DNA of 34,427 nucleotides from Gammaproteobacteria bacterium RIFCSPHIGHO2_12_FULL_38_11 (GCA_001801515.1 MGXX01000059.1:110286-144712), one strand, 5' to 3'; positions 1 through 8,037 are shown, counted from the stretch's first letter. Program-made: numbers and translations. The notes: a model not told the origin generated them from the sequence alone.

Positions 1-1
1 T

Positions 2-238
2 ATGGAAATTCATTTGGATCGCCGTATTGCAGAAAAACGCGTATTTCCTGCGATTAACATTAATCGTTCAGGTACGCGTCGTGAAGAACTAATTACGAAA
101 CCTGATGAACTCAAAAAAATGTGGATTCTTCGCAAAATATTGCACCCAATGGATGAATTGGCTGGCAGTGAATTTTTACTCGATCGTTTAAAATTAACGA
201 AAACAAATGCTGAGTTTTTTGATAGCATGAAAGGATAG
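2..238 (+). CDS. rho: Transcription termination factor Rho, C-terminal part (cut by window edge)
   Basis: The last 78 residues of Rho, the hexameric RNA-dependent ATPase that ends transcription at Rho-dependent sites. The segment contains the highly conserved stretch [16 protein letters not shown], followed by the [13 protein letters not shown] region and the usual ending with TKTNAEFF and a short basic tail. The reading frame is open from the left edge, so the start and the RNA-binding and Walker regions lie outside the window. The stop at 236-238 is followed within a few bases by the target site of the IS66-like element. Identification is by recognition of the conserved C-terminus. Confidence 0.95.
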   Translation: MEIHLDRRIAEKRVFPAININRSGTRREELITKPDELKKMWILRKILHPMDELAGSEFLLDRLKLTKTNAEFFDSMKG

Positions 239-251
239 TATACCCAGCTCA

Positions 252-392
252 GTAACAGCCACCCCCTTTAAAAAGACGTCGTCGCATTAATCGCGAACTT
301 GATTTCCCCCTTTGAAAAAGGGGGTCGGTTTTCGGACGCAGCAAGTAACTCAATGTTCGATAAATTATCGCGTCCGTAAACCGGGGGGATTT
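252..392. repeat. Left terminal inverted repeat of the IS66-like element
   Basis: The first about 80 bases are almost identical to the reverse complement of the right end. The match weakens but resumes near the inner border, where TATCGCGTC and CCGGGGGGATTT recur. The repeat contains a CCCCCTTT-GA-AAAGGGGG hairpin (around 305-323) and a second internal inverted pair, CGGACGC with GCGTCCG. Most IS66 ends are far shorter, so this length is unusual. Confidence 0.8.
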
Positions 393-476
393 ATTTTAAC
401 CCACGCAATAAATCCCCTTGAAATTTCCACAGAATAATGTACATTCTGCACAGTCAAATTTACCATGTAGAAATGT

Positions 477-1212
477 ATGAATAAATTTCCCGATACAATT
501 GAAGAATGTCATCAGATAATGCAAGTATTGATGAATACACTTGATGATTTATCAAAGCGTTTTGAAGTTATCGAAGCAGATAATAAAAAATTAAGAATCG
601 AAAACACAGAGCTAAAAGAACGTTTAAATAACAATTCATCAAATTCATCGTTGCGACCATCAAGCGATTTCAAAAAGAAGAAAAAGAAAAATAATCGTCA
701 ATCAAGCGGCAAAAAGAGTGGCGGGCAACCTGGCCACAAAGGTCACCACCGAGAATTATTACCGCGTGATCAAGTTAATTTTTTTCAGAATTGTGCACTA
801 CCCAAAAACTGCTTATGTGGTGGAAAAATAAAATCTTCAGGCAATTATATGCGACACCAGGTGCATGAATTCAGATGAGACAGGTCATAATCGTGATGGT
901 AAAAACCAATGGATGTGGGGATTTATTTCAAATACGGCCGCTCATTTTTCTATTCACGCGTCACGCGGCAAAAAAGTATTGCGTGCAATAATGGGTGATT
1001 TTAAAAATATCGTTGTTTCTGATCGATATGCTGCCTATAACATCTTTGATAGCGATCAGCGACAAATGTGTTGGGCACACTTAAAGCGAGATTTTACGAA
1101 GTTATCAGAAAAAGAAAATAAAATAATCGCTCGGATAGGAAAAAATTTACTTAAAAGTGAATCTGCCATTTTTAAAATGATGAATACATCAGTCCTCTCG
1201 CTTACAATATAA
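477..1212 (+). pseudogene. IS66-family transposase (TnpC-like), disrupted
   Basis: Two fragments in different frames. The first (477-878, 133 aa) has an N-terminal coiled segment, the NNSSNSSLRPSSD and GGQPGHKGH motifs and Cys residues (FQNCALPKNCLCGG) of the IS66 transposase N-terminal and zinc-finger region. The second (865-1212, 115 aa) starts at the catalytic-core motif DETG, then has WMWGF, the RG turn, VVSDRYAAY with the second Asp, and CWAHLKRDF. The middle of the protein (estimated 100-150 residues) is missing, with a +1 frame change at about 855-872. The C-terminal part with the catalytic Glu is also missing after about residue 110 of the second fragment. IS66 TnpC proteins are normally near 500 residues. 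The copy is dead. Confidence 0.9.
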
Positions 1213-1229
1213 CACCAGGCCATTTCGAC

Positions 1230-1372
1230 AAATCCCCCCGGTTACGTGACGCGATAGTTTATTGACTATTTAAATACATTACAGCGTCACATAACCGACC
1301 CCCTTTTTCAAAGGGGGAAATCAAGTTCGCGATTAATGCGACGACGTCTTTTTAAAGGGGGTGGCGTGTTAC
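1230..1372. repeat. Right terminal inverted repeat of the IS66-like element
   Basis: Reverse-complement counterpart of 252-392, differing by a few bases in the outer 80 and more in the middle. It ends GTGTTAC directly before the second CCAGCTCA target duplication at 1373-1380. Confidence 0.8.
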
Positions 1373-1416
1373 CCAGCTCATGCTCGGCACATAACCGTTC
1401 ATGAGCGATTTTACTG

Positions 1417-2586
1417 TTATGAAAAATATTTTTTAACGCCGATTTCCCATGGATAAACGGTTATCCCATTTAATTTTTTAGTATAAGGATCGCGGCTTAA
1501 ACAAATCGCTTCGCAATCACCAAAATCCTTCGAAAATGATTTCAGGCTTGATAAATGTCGTTCTTCAATATTGTCTGAGCTTTTTATTTCAATAAATAAT
1601 ATTTTTCCCCCTGGCCTTTCAACAACCAAATCAATTTCAGCATCGTCTTTTGTTTCTAAATAAGTAAAACGATAATTGCGATGTCGATAGCTTGCTAATT
1701 GTATGCATTGATTAATAATAAAATGCTCAAATGCATTGTCAAACGCATTTGTTTTTTCAGGCAATGGAATTTCAATTAGGCGCATTAGTGTTCTAACAAC
1801 GCCCGTGTCAAAAAAGTAAAATTTAGGCTTTTTGCTTAAGCGTTTACGAAATGAATGTTGAAACGGCTGTAAAAAATAACCAATGAGTGTATCTTCTAAA
1901 ATAGAAAAATAATCTTGCACGGTATAATCAGAGACGCCAACCTCTTTTGCGATTTTCGAAAAATTAATTTTCTTTCCGTTTGCTTGTGCTGCCACCTCTA
2001 AAAAATAGCGAAAGGGCTCTAAATCACGCACATATTTTTCTGCCCACACTTCTTCTTTCAAATATAAATTAACATAAGCTTCTAAAAAAAGTTGTTTATC
2101 ATGATCACTGGTAAATTCAAAGAGTTTAGGCAGCATCCCATAATGAATGGCATGCAATAAATTAAATTTATTGCCAGCTTCTAAATAAGTGAGTGGATAA
2201 AGATGATAAAGCAATGCTCTTCCTGCTAATAAATTAGCGCCGCCATGCCTTAATTTTTTTGCGCTTGAGCCTGTTAGAATAAATTTTTTATCGGTAGTTT
2301 CGATGAGATTGTGCACTATATCTAATAGTTTTGGTAGCTTTTGAATTTCATCAATCACAATATGGGTTTGTTTTTCAGGCATTGCGTTAACGATTTCACT
2401 GAGCGTATCTGGGTTGCTTGCAAAGCGGTTTTCTGTTTTTGCCTCCAGTAGATTGATCATTATGGCTTCTTTTAACCAAGGTGTAGATCGTAGCAAGGTT
2501 GTTTTTCCAGTCCCACGCGCCCCAAAAAGAAAAAAACTTTGTTTTTCATTAAGTTGAATAAATCTGGGAAACATACTTGACGCCAT
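1417..2586 (-). CDS. AAA-family ATPase with C-terminal DUF4143 domain
   Basis: A 389-residue protein of the AAA_14/DUF4143 type, a widespread family of unknown biological role. The P-loop GARGTGKT lies at residues 22-29 and Walker B VIDEIQ at about 78-82 (Asp79, Glu80), followed by the LTGSSAKKL sensor-like motif. The C-terminal domain carries a nuclease-like D-x(n)-E-x-K pattern (Asp319, Glu333, Lys335 in AEIDLVV...FIEIK). That pattern resembles PD-(D/E)XK folds, but activity is not demonstrated. The start is either ATG 2586, which lies inside a repeated element, or ATG 2574. No convincing Shine-Dalgarno precedes either. The gene runs convergently toward the IS66-like element and diverges from the ATPase gene at 2738. 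Confidence 0.88.
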   Translation of the reverse strand: MASSMFPRFIQLNEKQSFFLFGARGTGKTTLLRSTPWLKEAIMINLLEAKTENRFASNPDTLSEIVNAMPEKQTHIVIDEIQKLPKLLDIVHNLIETTDKKFILTGSSAKKLRHGGANLLAGRALLYHLYPLTYLEAGNKFNLLHAIHYGMLPKLFEFTSDHDKQLFLEAYVNLYLKEEVWAEKYVRDLEPFRYFLEVAAQANGKKINFSKIAKEVGVSDYTVQDYFSILEDTLIGYFLQPFQHSFRKRLSKKPKFYFFDTGVVRTLMRLIEIPLPEKTNAFDNAFEHFIINQCIQLASYRHRNYRFTYLETKDDAEIDLVVERPGGKILFIEIKSSDNIEERHLSSLKSFSKDFGDCEAICLSRDPYTKKLNGITVYPWEIGVKKYFS

Positions 2587-2646
2587 TTTCTAATTGATAT
2601 TTAGAAATTGTACGCCATTTTCTAAACGCGGTAAAGAAAATGGCGT
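2580..2646 (-). promoter_or_regulatory. Direct repeats at the start of the AAA/DUF4143 gene (candidate operator)
   Basis: The 14-mer ACGCCATTTTCTAA occurs at 2580-2593 and 2612-2625, a period of 32 bp. An inverted copy (AGAAAATGGCGT) lies at 2635-2646. The copy nearest the gene contains the start codon at 2586, so a bound protein would cover translation start and probably the promoter. Confidence 0.55.
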
Positions 2647-2707
2647 TTTCAAGTAATATAACACCTATTTTTATTGATTATCTTAAATTGTTTACGTAAA
2701 TTAATAA

Positions 2708-2736
2708 GTATTAAATCAATTACTACTTTTTAATAC
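2708..2736 (+). promoter_or_regulatory. Inverted repeat before the ATPase start codon
   Basis: GTATTAAA (2708-2715) and TTTAATAC (2729-2736) form an 8-bp inverted pair that ends one base before the ATG at 2738. The same two half-sites occur before the truncated copy (6252-6259 and 6301-6308), though further apart there. It could be an operator or an RNA hairpin; the role is inferred. Confidence 0.35.
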
Positions 2737-2737
2737 C

Positions 2738-3823
2738 ATGAAAAAAATATTACCAGATTGGCATTATGCACGACCTGAATTGGCAAAAAAATACTTAGCC
2801 CTTTTTGCATTGGGGCTTGTGTCCGCTCGATGTTTATTTGCGCGTCGTAGAATGGGGAAAACAGAATTTCTAGAAAAAGATTTTATTCCTGCTGCAAAAA
2901 ACGAAGGATATGCCACAGTTTATGTTAATTTGTGGAAATTAGAAGTGGATCCTGCAACAGCAATTATCACGCAATTATATAAAACTATTGCGCCAAAACG
3001 GTTTGAAAAAATTAAAGTTAAAGTGTCTGGTAAACTTCCTGGTATTGCAGAAGGTTCAATTGAAACTGAATTACATTCTCATAAAACTGTATCAGGGTTA
3101 GCCTTGATGCAGGTAATGGATGTTTTTGACAAAACAAAATTGACATTGATGTTTGTGATTGATGAAGCACAGGTGTTAGCGTATGCGGAAAATTCAAGCT
3201 TTGCGCACGCCTTGCGTGCTGAGTTAGATAGCCGCAAAGATCGTATTAAGGTTATTTTTGCAGGGAGTTCAGAAACAACGTTGAGACGCATGTTCGGCAT
3301 TCCTTCTGAGCCATTCTATAATTGGGCGCCAATGGAACCTTTTGTGTTGCTTGGTAATGAATTTGTTGCTGCAATGGTGCAGCGCGTAAATAAAATTTGC
3401 AAATTTCCAATGTCTTTGGACGATGCATTAGCGGCCTTTTCAGCATTAAAATATACTCCTGAGTTTTTTCGTAGATATATTGAGTATTATTTAAATAATC
3501 CGGAGCGTGGTTCAGCTGGCATATTGCAAGAAGCAAAACAAAGTGTATTGCATGATGATCGCTTTAAAAAACAGTGGCAATCTCTTCTTGTTGCAGATCA
3601 ATTTGTATTAAAAATGATTGCAGGTGGTGTTAGAGATTTACACGGAAAATCAGCTGTACAACAATTGGGAAAAGCGTTGGGAGTTGAAGACAGCGCGAAT
3701 AAAAATATGGCACAAAATGCCTTGCGTCGATTAACAGAGAAAAATATTATTACTCGTATAGAACACGGCATTTACCAATTCGAAGACGAAGCATTTGAAG
3801 ATTGGGTAAAACATCAGGATTAA
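2738..3823 (+). CDS. P-loop ATPase of the archaeal-ATPase-like (AAA) type
   Basis: A 361-residue ATPase unlike the DUF4143 type. The P-loop-like motif RRRMGKTEF puts Lys41 and Thr42 in the nucleotide site. Walker B is LMFVIDEAQ (Asp142, Glu143), followed by an FAGSSETTL sensor motif. The C-terminal about 100 residues look like a winged-helix region (NALRRLTEKNIITRIEHGIYQF), as in many ATPases of this class. No membrane segment or signal peptide is visible. Function is unknown; such proteins are often single-gene accessory elements. The ATG at 2738 has no clear Shine-Dalgarno, but an inverted repeat GTATTAAA/TTTAATAC (2708-2715, 2729-2736) sits directly before it. A truncated second copy lies at 6310-6444. 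Confidence 0.8.
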   Translation: MKKILPDWHYARPELAKKYLALFALGLVSARCLFARRRMGKTEFLEKDFIPAAKNEGYATVYVNLWKLEVDPATAIITQLYKTIAPKRFEKIKVKVSGKLPGIAEGSIETELHSHKTVSGLALMQVMDVFDKTKLTLMFVIDEAQVLAYAENSSFAHALRAELDSRKDRIKVIFAGSSETTLRRMFGIPSEPFYNWAPMEPFVLLGNEFVAAMVQRVNKICKFPMSLDDALAAFSALKYTPEFFRRYIEYYLNNPERGSAGILQEAKQSVLHDDRFKKQWQSLLVADQFVLKMIAGGVRDLHGKSAVQQLGKALGVEDSANKNMAQNALRRLTEKNIITRIEHGIYQFEDEAFEDWVKHQD

Positions 3824-3847
3824 AAACAAGGCAAGCCTGTTGCCTTG
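3823..3847 (-). terminator. Rho-independent terminator of the 649-residue orphan gene
   Basis: An 8-bp stem CAAGGCAA (3827-3834) / TTGCCTTG (3840-3847) with a 5-base loop. Read on the minus strand it is followed by TTTTTAAT, the layout of an intrinsic terminator for the minus-strand gene ending at 3863. On the plus strand no T-run follows, so it probably acts mainly on the minus strand. Confidence 0.55.
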
Positions 3848-3862
3848 CTATTGCCTTGTTCT

Positions 3863-5812
3863 TTATTTCTTGCCTGGCCGATTTCCATCGTTTGGCTGTG
3901 CTTCTTCTTGCGTACCTGTTGTTGGGTCTCTATATCGTGCAAACAATCCAGTGCTGGTAACGCTTGACTGAGGATGTGTCGCTGTTGGCTCCTTTTCTGT
4001 GTAAAGTTCAATGCCTAGTCGTTCAACTTCGGCAGCATCACGCAATACACGAGTAATTTCAGGTTCTTCAAGACCAGCCAGTTCACAGCACAGCTCACAT
4101 AACATAACTTGATGTTGCAATAAGTTTGTCAGATCGCCATTAGCAAGAAATTTTTCTAATAACACATCTGAAAATTCCTTGCAAAACACCTCAGGCGTTT
4201 TGTTTTTTAGATTTTTTAGTAAATCATCTTTAAATTGATCAAACGCATTTTTTTCTTCCAATGAAAAGCTTTCTGGAGACGCGTAATCAATAATAGTGAT
4301 GTTTAATAAAATTTTAGTATTTTCACTTTGTATTGTTGTTAGTGTTTCAGAATAAAGTTTTTCTGTGTGTTGGTTATTTAGGCCAGAAACACAATAAGCA
4401 CGGAGCATATATAGTTCATGAAGCAGTTGTTCAAAAGATCTGGTAAAGTCGGCCGAAGCTAGACCGGACAACTGAAGAAATGTGATCAAAAGTTTAAAAT
4501 GCATCATCAGAAAATCAACCTGTTTCGCTTCTGATGGTTTAAAGCTTTTGAAAGCATCGCAAAATTCGTTAAACAAAAGCTTAGAAAACACAGCGGGCGA
4601 TTCTGCTTCATTGAGTGAGGAAAACAAGTGCTCTTTAAATTTGTCGCGAAATTCTATTGCTATCGGATCAACGCAGTTTGCTGGTTCATATTGGTTAATG
4701 AGATTGAAAGCAAAGCCCTTGAAAATAAGATCGAAGTTCTCATCTGCTTTAAAACGATTATAAAATGCCGTGTTTAGCGCGCAAGTTTTCTCAGCTCGGC
4801 TTGATGATTCATCAAGCAAAGCAATTTTCTTTTCTATAAGATGATACAGTTCAAATGCTGCTTCTGGCGTTGCCATTTTTTCAAATGCTGATTTCAAATA
4901 ATCATAAGTGCGTGAACCTGACATTGCTCTGCGAGCAAAAAAATCCAATACACTGTTATCTAATGAAAATAATTCTGTCACTTTTTCAGCAGAAAATTTT
5001 TCAAACGCCATTTGGGGATTATTTTTTAATACCAACCATTCCACTTGTTTAAGATTGGGATGGTCTGCGTAATCGGATAAAGCCTGTTCAAAAGGTTTGT
5101 CGATTCGCGCAGCGATGTTTGTTCGGTCAGACGTGCGCCATTCTCCAAGACCGTCCTCTTCTCTTTCATCGCTCGAGTCAAGATCATATTCTGTATCAGA
5201 ATCCATGGTGTGCATTTTCATTATCCATACTGGTTTTGCACATTTTTGAAGTGCTTGATCCTCAATATTTTTTCTTTGAGATGTTTCTGTGGCTTCAACT
5301 GTTGCGCGTTGATTTGCTTGTAGAAGTGCCGATGATGCTTCGTTCGCCAATTTCGCTTGCTGACTCTCTTGAACACGAAGATAACTTTTTTCCATGGTTA
5401 GTAACATAAAATCCTCCAAATATCCTGATCTACACAACGTAAAATTATTATTCAATTTTTTTGCAATATTAGGATATATACTTTCAATTTTTTTATATGC
5501 ACGAGGTATGGCCATCACCTTAGCAACCGAATCGTTAAGGTTTGCTGGGTTTTCTTGAAAAATTTCTTGCAGCATCAACAACGCAAAAAAACGATTTGCT
5601 TCTAGTATTAAATTTTCTTCAATCTTTGAAAACCCAGACCAATATTCTGCACTTGTAGCAAATAAGTCACCTATTTTTTGCTTAAAAGTTGGAGTCAATC
5701 CAGATTCCAGTGTGGTTACGAAACCCTGTAATTCATTATGTGTTAAACCTACTTTTGCATAATCCGCATCAAACAAATTCGTCGTTGCTACAGGTTTATC
5801 ATTACTTTTCAT
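3863..5812 (-). CDS. Large hypothetical protein (649 aa), unrecognised
   Basis: I do not recognise a family. ATG 5812 is preferred over the upstream TTG at 5824 because GGAG stands 6 bases before it. The protein appears soluble and largely helical, with no signal peptide or clear membrane segment. An acidic, low-complexity tract lies at about residues 203-221 (DSDTEYDLDSSDEREEDG). A helical C-terminal half is followed by a polar, likely disordered tail rich in Thr, Gln, Glu and Pro. Such architecture is common in secreted effectors of intracellular Legionellales, but no secretion locus for them is in the window, so this is speculation. A terminator follows at 3823-3847. A 14-bp direct repeat (3833-3846, 6229-6242) brackets the gene. 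Confidence 0.75.
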   Translation of the reverse strand: MKSNDKPVATTNLFDADYAKVGLTHNELQGFVTTLESGLTPTFKQKIGDLFATSAEYWSGFSKIEENLILEANRFFALLMLQEIFQENPANLNDSVAKVMAIPRAYKKIESIYPNIAKKLNNNFTLCRSGYLEDFMLLTMEKSYLRVQESQQAKLANEASSALLQANQRATVEATETSQRKNIEDQALQKCAKPVWIMKMHTMDSDTEYDLDSSDEREEDGLGEWRTSDRTNIAARIDKPFEQALSDYADHPNLKQVEWLVLKNNPQMAFEKFSAEKVTELFSLDNSVLDFFARRAMSGSRTYDYLKSAFEKMATPEAAFELYHLIEKKIALLDESSSRAEKTCALNTAFYNRFKADENFDLIFKGFAFNLINQYEPANCVDPIAIEFRDKFKEHLFSSLNEAESPAVFSKLLFNEFCDAFKSFKPSEAKQVDFLMMHFKLLITFLQLSGLASADFTRSFEQLLHELYMLRAYCVSGLNNQHTEKLYSETLTTIQSENTKILLNITIIDYASPESFSLEEKNAFDQFKDDLLKNLKNKTPEVFCKEFSDVLLEKFLANGDLTNLLQHQVMLCELCCELAGLEEPEITRVLRDAAEVERLGIELYTEKEPTATHPQSSVTSTGLFARYRDPTTGTQEEAQPNDGNRPGKK

Positions 5813-5824
5813 AAAAATCTCCAA

Positions 5825-6251
5825 AATTTTATCTAAAAACGCAGTGAATTACTGACCAAAAAGATTATTGAAAAAATTATAGTCGAAAAACAAAAAAAAA
5901 CCGAAATAATTTTATGTTCTAAAACAGGGGATTAACGCACATACCCTTTTTTAATTTATATTATGCAATAGATTTTATTCTCTAATGGTTAAGGAATTAT
6001 TAACATTGACAAAAAATGTAAAAAAACCCTTTGCGCGAAACCTGAATATTCAGTAAATAAAATTTAATGTGACGCGCTGCACGTTATAACTTGTGTTAAA
6101 AAAAAGCATACTGAAGCGCAAAGTTTCACGGTCGCTGGCGCTCTCGTTTCCATTGGCACTGTTAAAATCCACTGTAAACGTTAAAAATATCGTCGTTTTG
6201 TTCAAATTTTAATGCGGGAGCCCTGGGTAAGCCTGTTGCCTTTTATTGACG
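5825..6251. other. Intergenic stretch without a recognisable gene
   Basis: A-rich, with no supported ORF or RNA gene. CTTTGCGC (6029-6036) and GCGCAAAG (6116-6123) form a long-range inverted pair, and AAGCCTGTTGCCTT at 6229-6242 repeats 3833-3846. I see nothing else convincing. Confidence 0.5.
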
Positions 6252-6309
6252 GTATTAAAAGTTATCTGTAAATTAGGAATTCTTAAAATCATTAAGATTT
6301 TTTAATACT

Positions 6310-6444
6310 ATGCTCAAAAATTACCTAGTTGGTACTATGCGCGGTCTGAATTGGCGCAAAAATACCTTGGGCTTTTTCGTCTTGGGTTGCTGTCTGCGCG
6401 TTGTTTATTTGCGCGACGCAGAATGGGTAAAACATCAGGATTAA
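6310..6444 (+). pseudogene. Remnant of a second copy of the ATPase at 2738-3823
   Basis: About 110 bases match the 5' end of the ATPase gene at 2738. In one frame they read ...WYYARSELAQKYLGLF...ARCLFARRRMGKT, close to the intact protein's residues 8-42. The sequence then jumps, at the shared bases TGGGTAAAAC, to the extreme 3' end of that gene (ACATCAGGATTAAAAAC). About 1 kb has been lost. A 1-base loss near the start puts the initial ATG in another frame, giving a 44-codon ORF that ends with the parental WVKHQD. The upstream sequence, including TTTTTAATAC before the ATG, is also related to that of the intact gene. It ends 4 bases before the next start codon. Confidence 0.85.
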
Positions 6445-6448
6445 AAAC

Positions 6449-7453
6449 ATGGTCAAAGTCATCACCGTTTCAGACATTAAAAAATTAATTGATCAAATTG
6501 GGTTGAAAAACTTTTTTTCTGGATTAATCGCATCACTAGAAAAAGAATATTCACGCTGGGAAGAATTTGAAAAATCACCGCGTCATGCCATTCATACTCA
6601 CGACGGTGTAATTGAATTAATGCCGACTGCAGATGACGACTATTATTCATTTAAATATGTAAATGGCCATCCCAACAATGCAAAGCAAAAAAAATTAACG
6701 GTTATTGCGCTGGGGCTATTGTCTGATGTGAATAATGGATATCCTTTATTGTTAAGTGAAATGACATTGTTAACTGCATTGCGCACAGGTGCAACCTCTG
6801 CATTGGCCTCAAAATACCTTGCAAAAAAGAATTCAAAAGTAATGGGAATCATTGGAACCGGTGCGCAATCTGAATTTCAAATTTTAGCGCATAAAACAGT
6901 ATTTCCTATCGAAACTGTGAAATATTTTGATATTGATCCTGAAGCCATGAAAAAATTTCAGCATAATTTAAAAGATCAGGATCTTAAATTAATTGCTTGT
7001 AATAATGCGGAATCAGTGGTTGACAGCTGCGATATTATTACCACTGCAACAGCAGCAAAAGGACATGTTGATATTCTCAAAAATGAATGGATAAAAGCGG
7101 GCATGCATATTAATGGTATTGGCGGTGATTGTCCTGGAAAAACAGAGTTAGATAAAAATATATTGTCTCGCACAAAAATCGTTGTTGAATATTTCCCACA
7201 ATCAAAAATTGAAGGCGAAATTCAACAGACTGATGATGAAGTGTATGCTGAATTGTGGGAATTAATATCCGGAAAAAAAACGGGGCGTAATGACAATGAT
7301 GAGATAACCTTGTTTGATTCCGTTGGTTTTGCATTAGAGGATTTTGCGATATTAAAATTGATTCATGAATTATCAGTTAAAAATAATATTGGTTCTGAAA
7401 TGGATTTAATTCCCGCGTTAAAAGATACTAAAAATTTGTTTGGTGTTTTATAG
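6449..7453 (+). CDS. Ornithine cyclodeaminase (OCD/mu-crystallin family)
   Basis: A 334-residue member of the OCD/mu-crystallin family, most like true ornithine cyclodeaminase, which converts L-ornithine to L-proline and ammonia using bound NAD. The Rossmann motif IIGTGAQSEF is at about 134-143 and TALRTGATSALA at about 109-120. The motif INGIGGDCPGKTEL (221-234) includes the catalytic-type Asp227, and its GGDCPGKTEL form is typical of genuine OCD rather than of the broader family. Length is normal. The only Shine-Dalgarno is AGGA at 6437-6440, inside the last codons of the ATPase remnant. The gene stands alone, with no other arginine or proline gene nearby. Substrate could still be another amino or imino acid. 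Confidence 0.88.
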   Translation: MVKVITVSDIKKLIDQIGLKNFFSGLIASLEKEYSRWEEFEKSPRHAIHTHDGVIELMPTADDDYYSFKYVNGHPNNAKQKKLTVIALGLLSDVNNGYPLLLSEMTLLTALRTGATSALASKYLAKKNSKVMGIIGTGAQSEFQILAHKTVFPIETVKYFDIDPEAMKKFQHNLKDQDLKLIACNNAESVVDSCDIITTATAAKGHVDILKNEWIKAGMHINGIGGDCPGKTELDKNILSRTKIVVEYFPQSKIEGEIQQTDDEVYAELWELISGKKTGRNDNDEITLFDSVGFALEDFAILKLIHELSVKNNIGSEMDLIPALKDTKNLFGVL

Positions 7454-7473
7454 GTTATTCCGTGCACAGCTCC

Positions 7474-8037
7474 TTAGGGATCGAGCGTAAAACTTTCCAT
7501 GGAGGAACTGCTCATTGAAAATGTTTTGTTAAGAATTGAGTCGCCAAAAAAAGTGTTGCGTGATCTTGGTGTCAGTGTCACCTCTAGTTTGTTTGGTGAA
7601 ATGGGAGAGGTGGGTGATGTTGTTTTTTTTATGGCAGGTGTTGGTAGGTTATCTAAGAAGGTGACTCTTCGTCGAGCAAGGGGCATTGTTGGTAAAGCAT
7701 TTATGCTGCCCGCTGTAATAATTTCCGGATTCCCACCGTAGTTAATTAATTTTTCTGCTGAATGGTGGTCATGAATGATCATGAAACCAATACCCAATTC
7801 GTTGGCAAGGTTAGGTAATAATTGCGGATTTTTTTTTAGTAAAAATTCCGCGTAATCCCAGTTCCCGCTTTCGCCAACAGCACGTGCCATTTCCATTACT
7901 GAAGCACCTAAGCGGCGATATTTTTCTGCGCGATTAAAATTATTTAAAAGAATGGCTTCTCGAGCAGCCATATTAAATTGATTGAGTTGTTGTTGGGTGG
8001 GTAAGATGTGGCGACTTTGTTTTTGATTTGAGCGCAT
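7474..8037 (-). CDS. Hypothetical protein (187 aa), possibly ankyrin-like helical repeats
   Basis: I do not recognise a named family. The first about 110 residues look like paired helices with ankyrin-like spacing (AAREAILLNNFNRAEKYRRLG, then WDYAEFLLKKNPQLL, then SAEKLINYGGNPEI), but the ankyrin consensus is weak. The last about 70 residues are Ser/Thr/Pro-rich and probably disordered. ATG 8037 is supported by AAGGAA 8 bases upstream on the minus strand. No signal peptide or membrane segment is seen. The gene converges on the ornithine cyclodeaminase gene with only 20 bases between stops and diverges from the glucanase gene. A host-directed function is possible but unsupported. Confidence 0.7.
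   Translation of the reverse strand: MRSNQKQSRHILPTQQQLNQFNMAAREAILLNNFNRAEKYRRLGASVMEMARAVGESGNWDYAEFLLKKNPQLLPNLANELGIGFMIIHDHHSAEKLINYGGNPEIITAGSINALPTMPLARRRVTFLDNLPTPAIKKTTSPTSPISPNKLEVTLTPRSRNTFFGDSILNKTFSMSSSSMESFTLDP

Larger units (their letters stand above)
252..1372 (+). mobile_element. IS66-family element, internally deleted derivative (1121 bp)
   Basis: The element begins GTAACAGCCACC and ends GGTGGCGTGTTAC, matching the GTAA-type termini of the IS66 family. It is bounded by a perfect 8-bp direct repeat CCAGCTCA at 244-251 and 1373-1380, the duplication length typical of IS66. Between the ends lies only one transposase reading unit (TnpC-like), which suggests the single-ORF ISBst12 group rather than a three-gene IS66. 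The transposase is interrupted and much too short (see the pseudogene entry), so the copy cannot move by itself, although the intact-looking ends could be mobilised in trans by a full-length relative. It sits between rho and the next gene. Confidence 0.88.

Noticed and set aside
305..323. CCCCCTTT-GA-AAAGGGGG hairpin as the rho terminator
   Set aside because: It lies within the inverted end of the IS66-like element and recurs at the other end, so it belongs to the element.
1190..1260. Frame reading DEYISPLAYNITPGHFDK after the transposase fragment
   Set aside because: Could be a last transposase scrap, but I cannot match it to the family and it has no start.
4482..5409. Several plus-strand ORFs of 65-96 residues
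   Set aside because: All antisense to the 649-residue gene, with no ribosome binding sites and implausible composition.
7499..7741. 80-residue plus-strand ORF inside the 187-residue gene
   Set aside because: Lies wholly antisense to the better-supported minus-strand gene, which has a Shine-Dalgarno and sensible composition.
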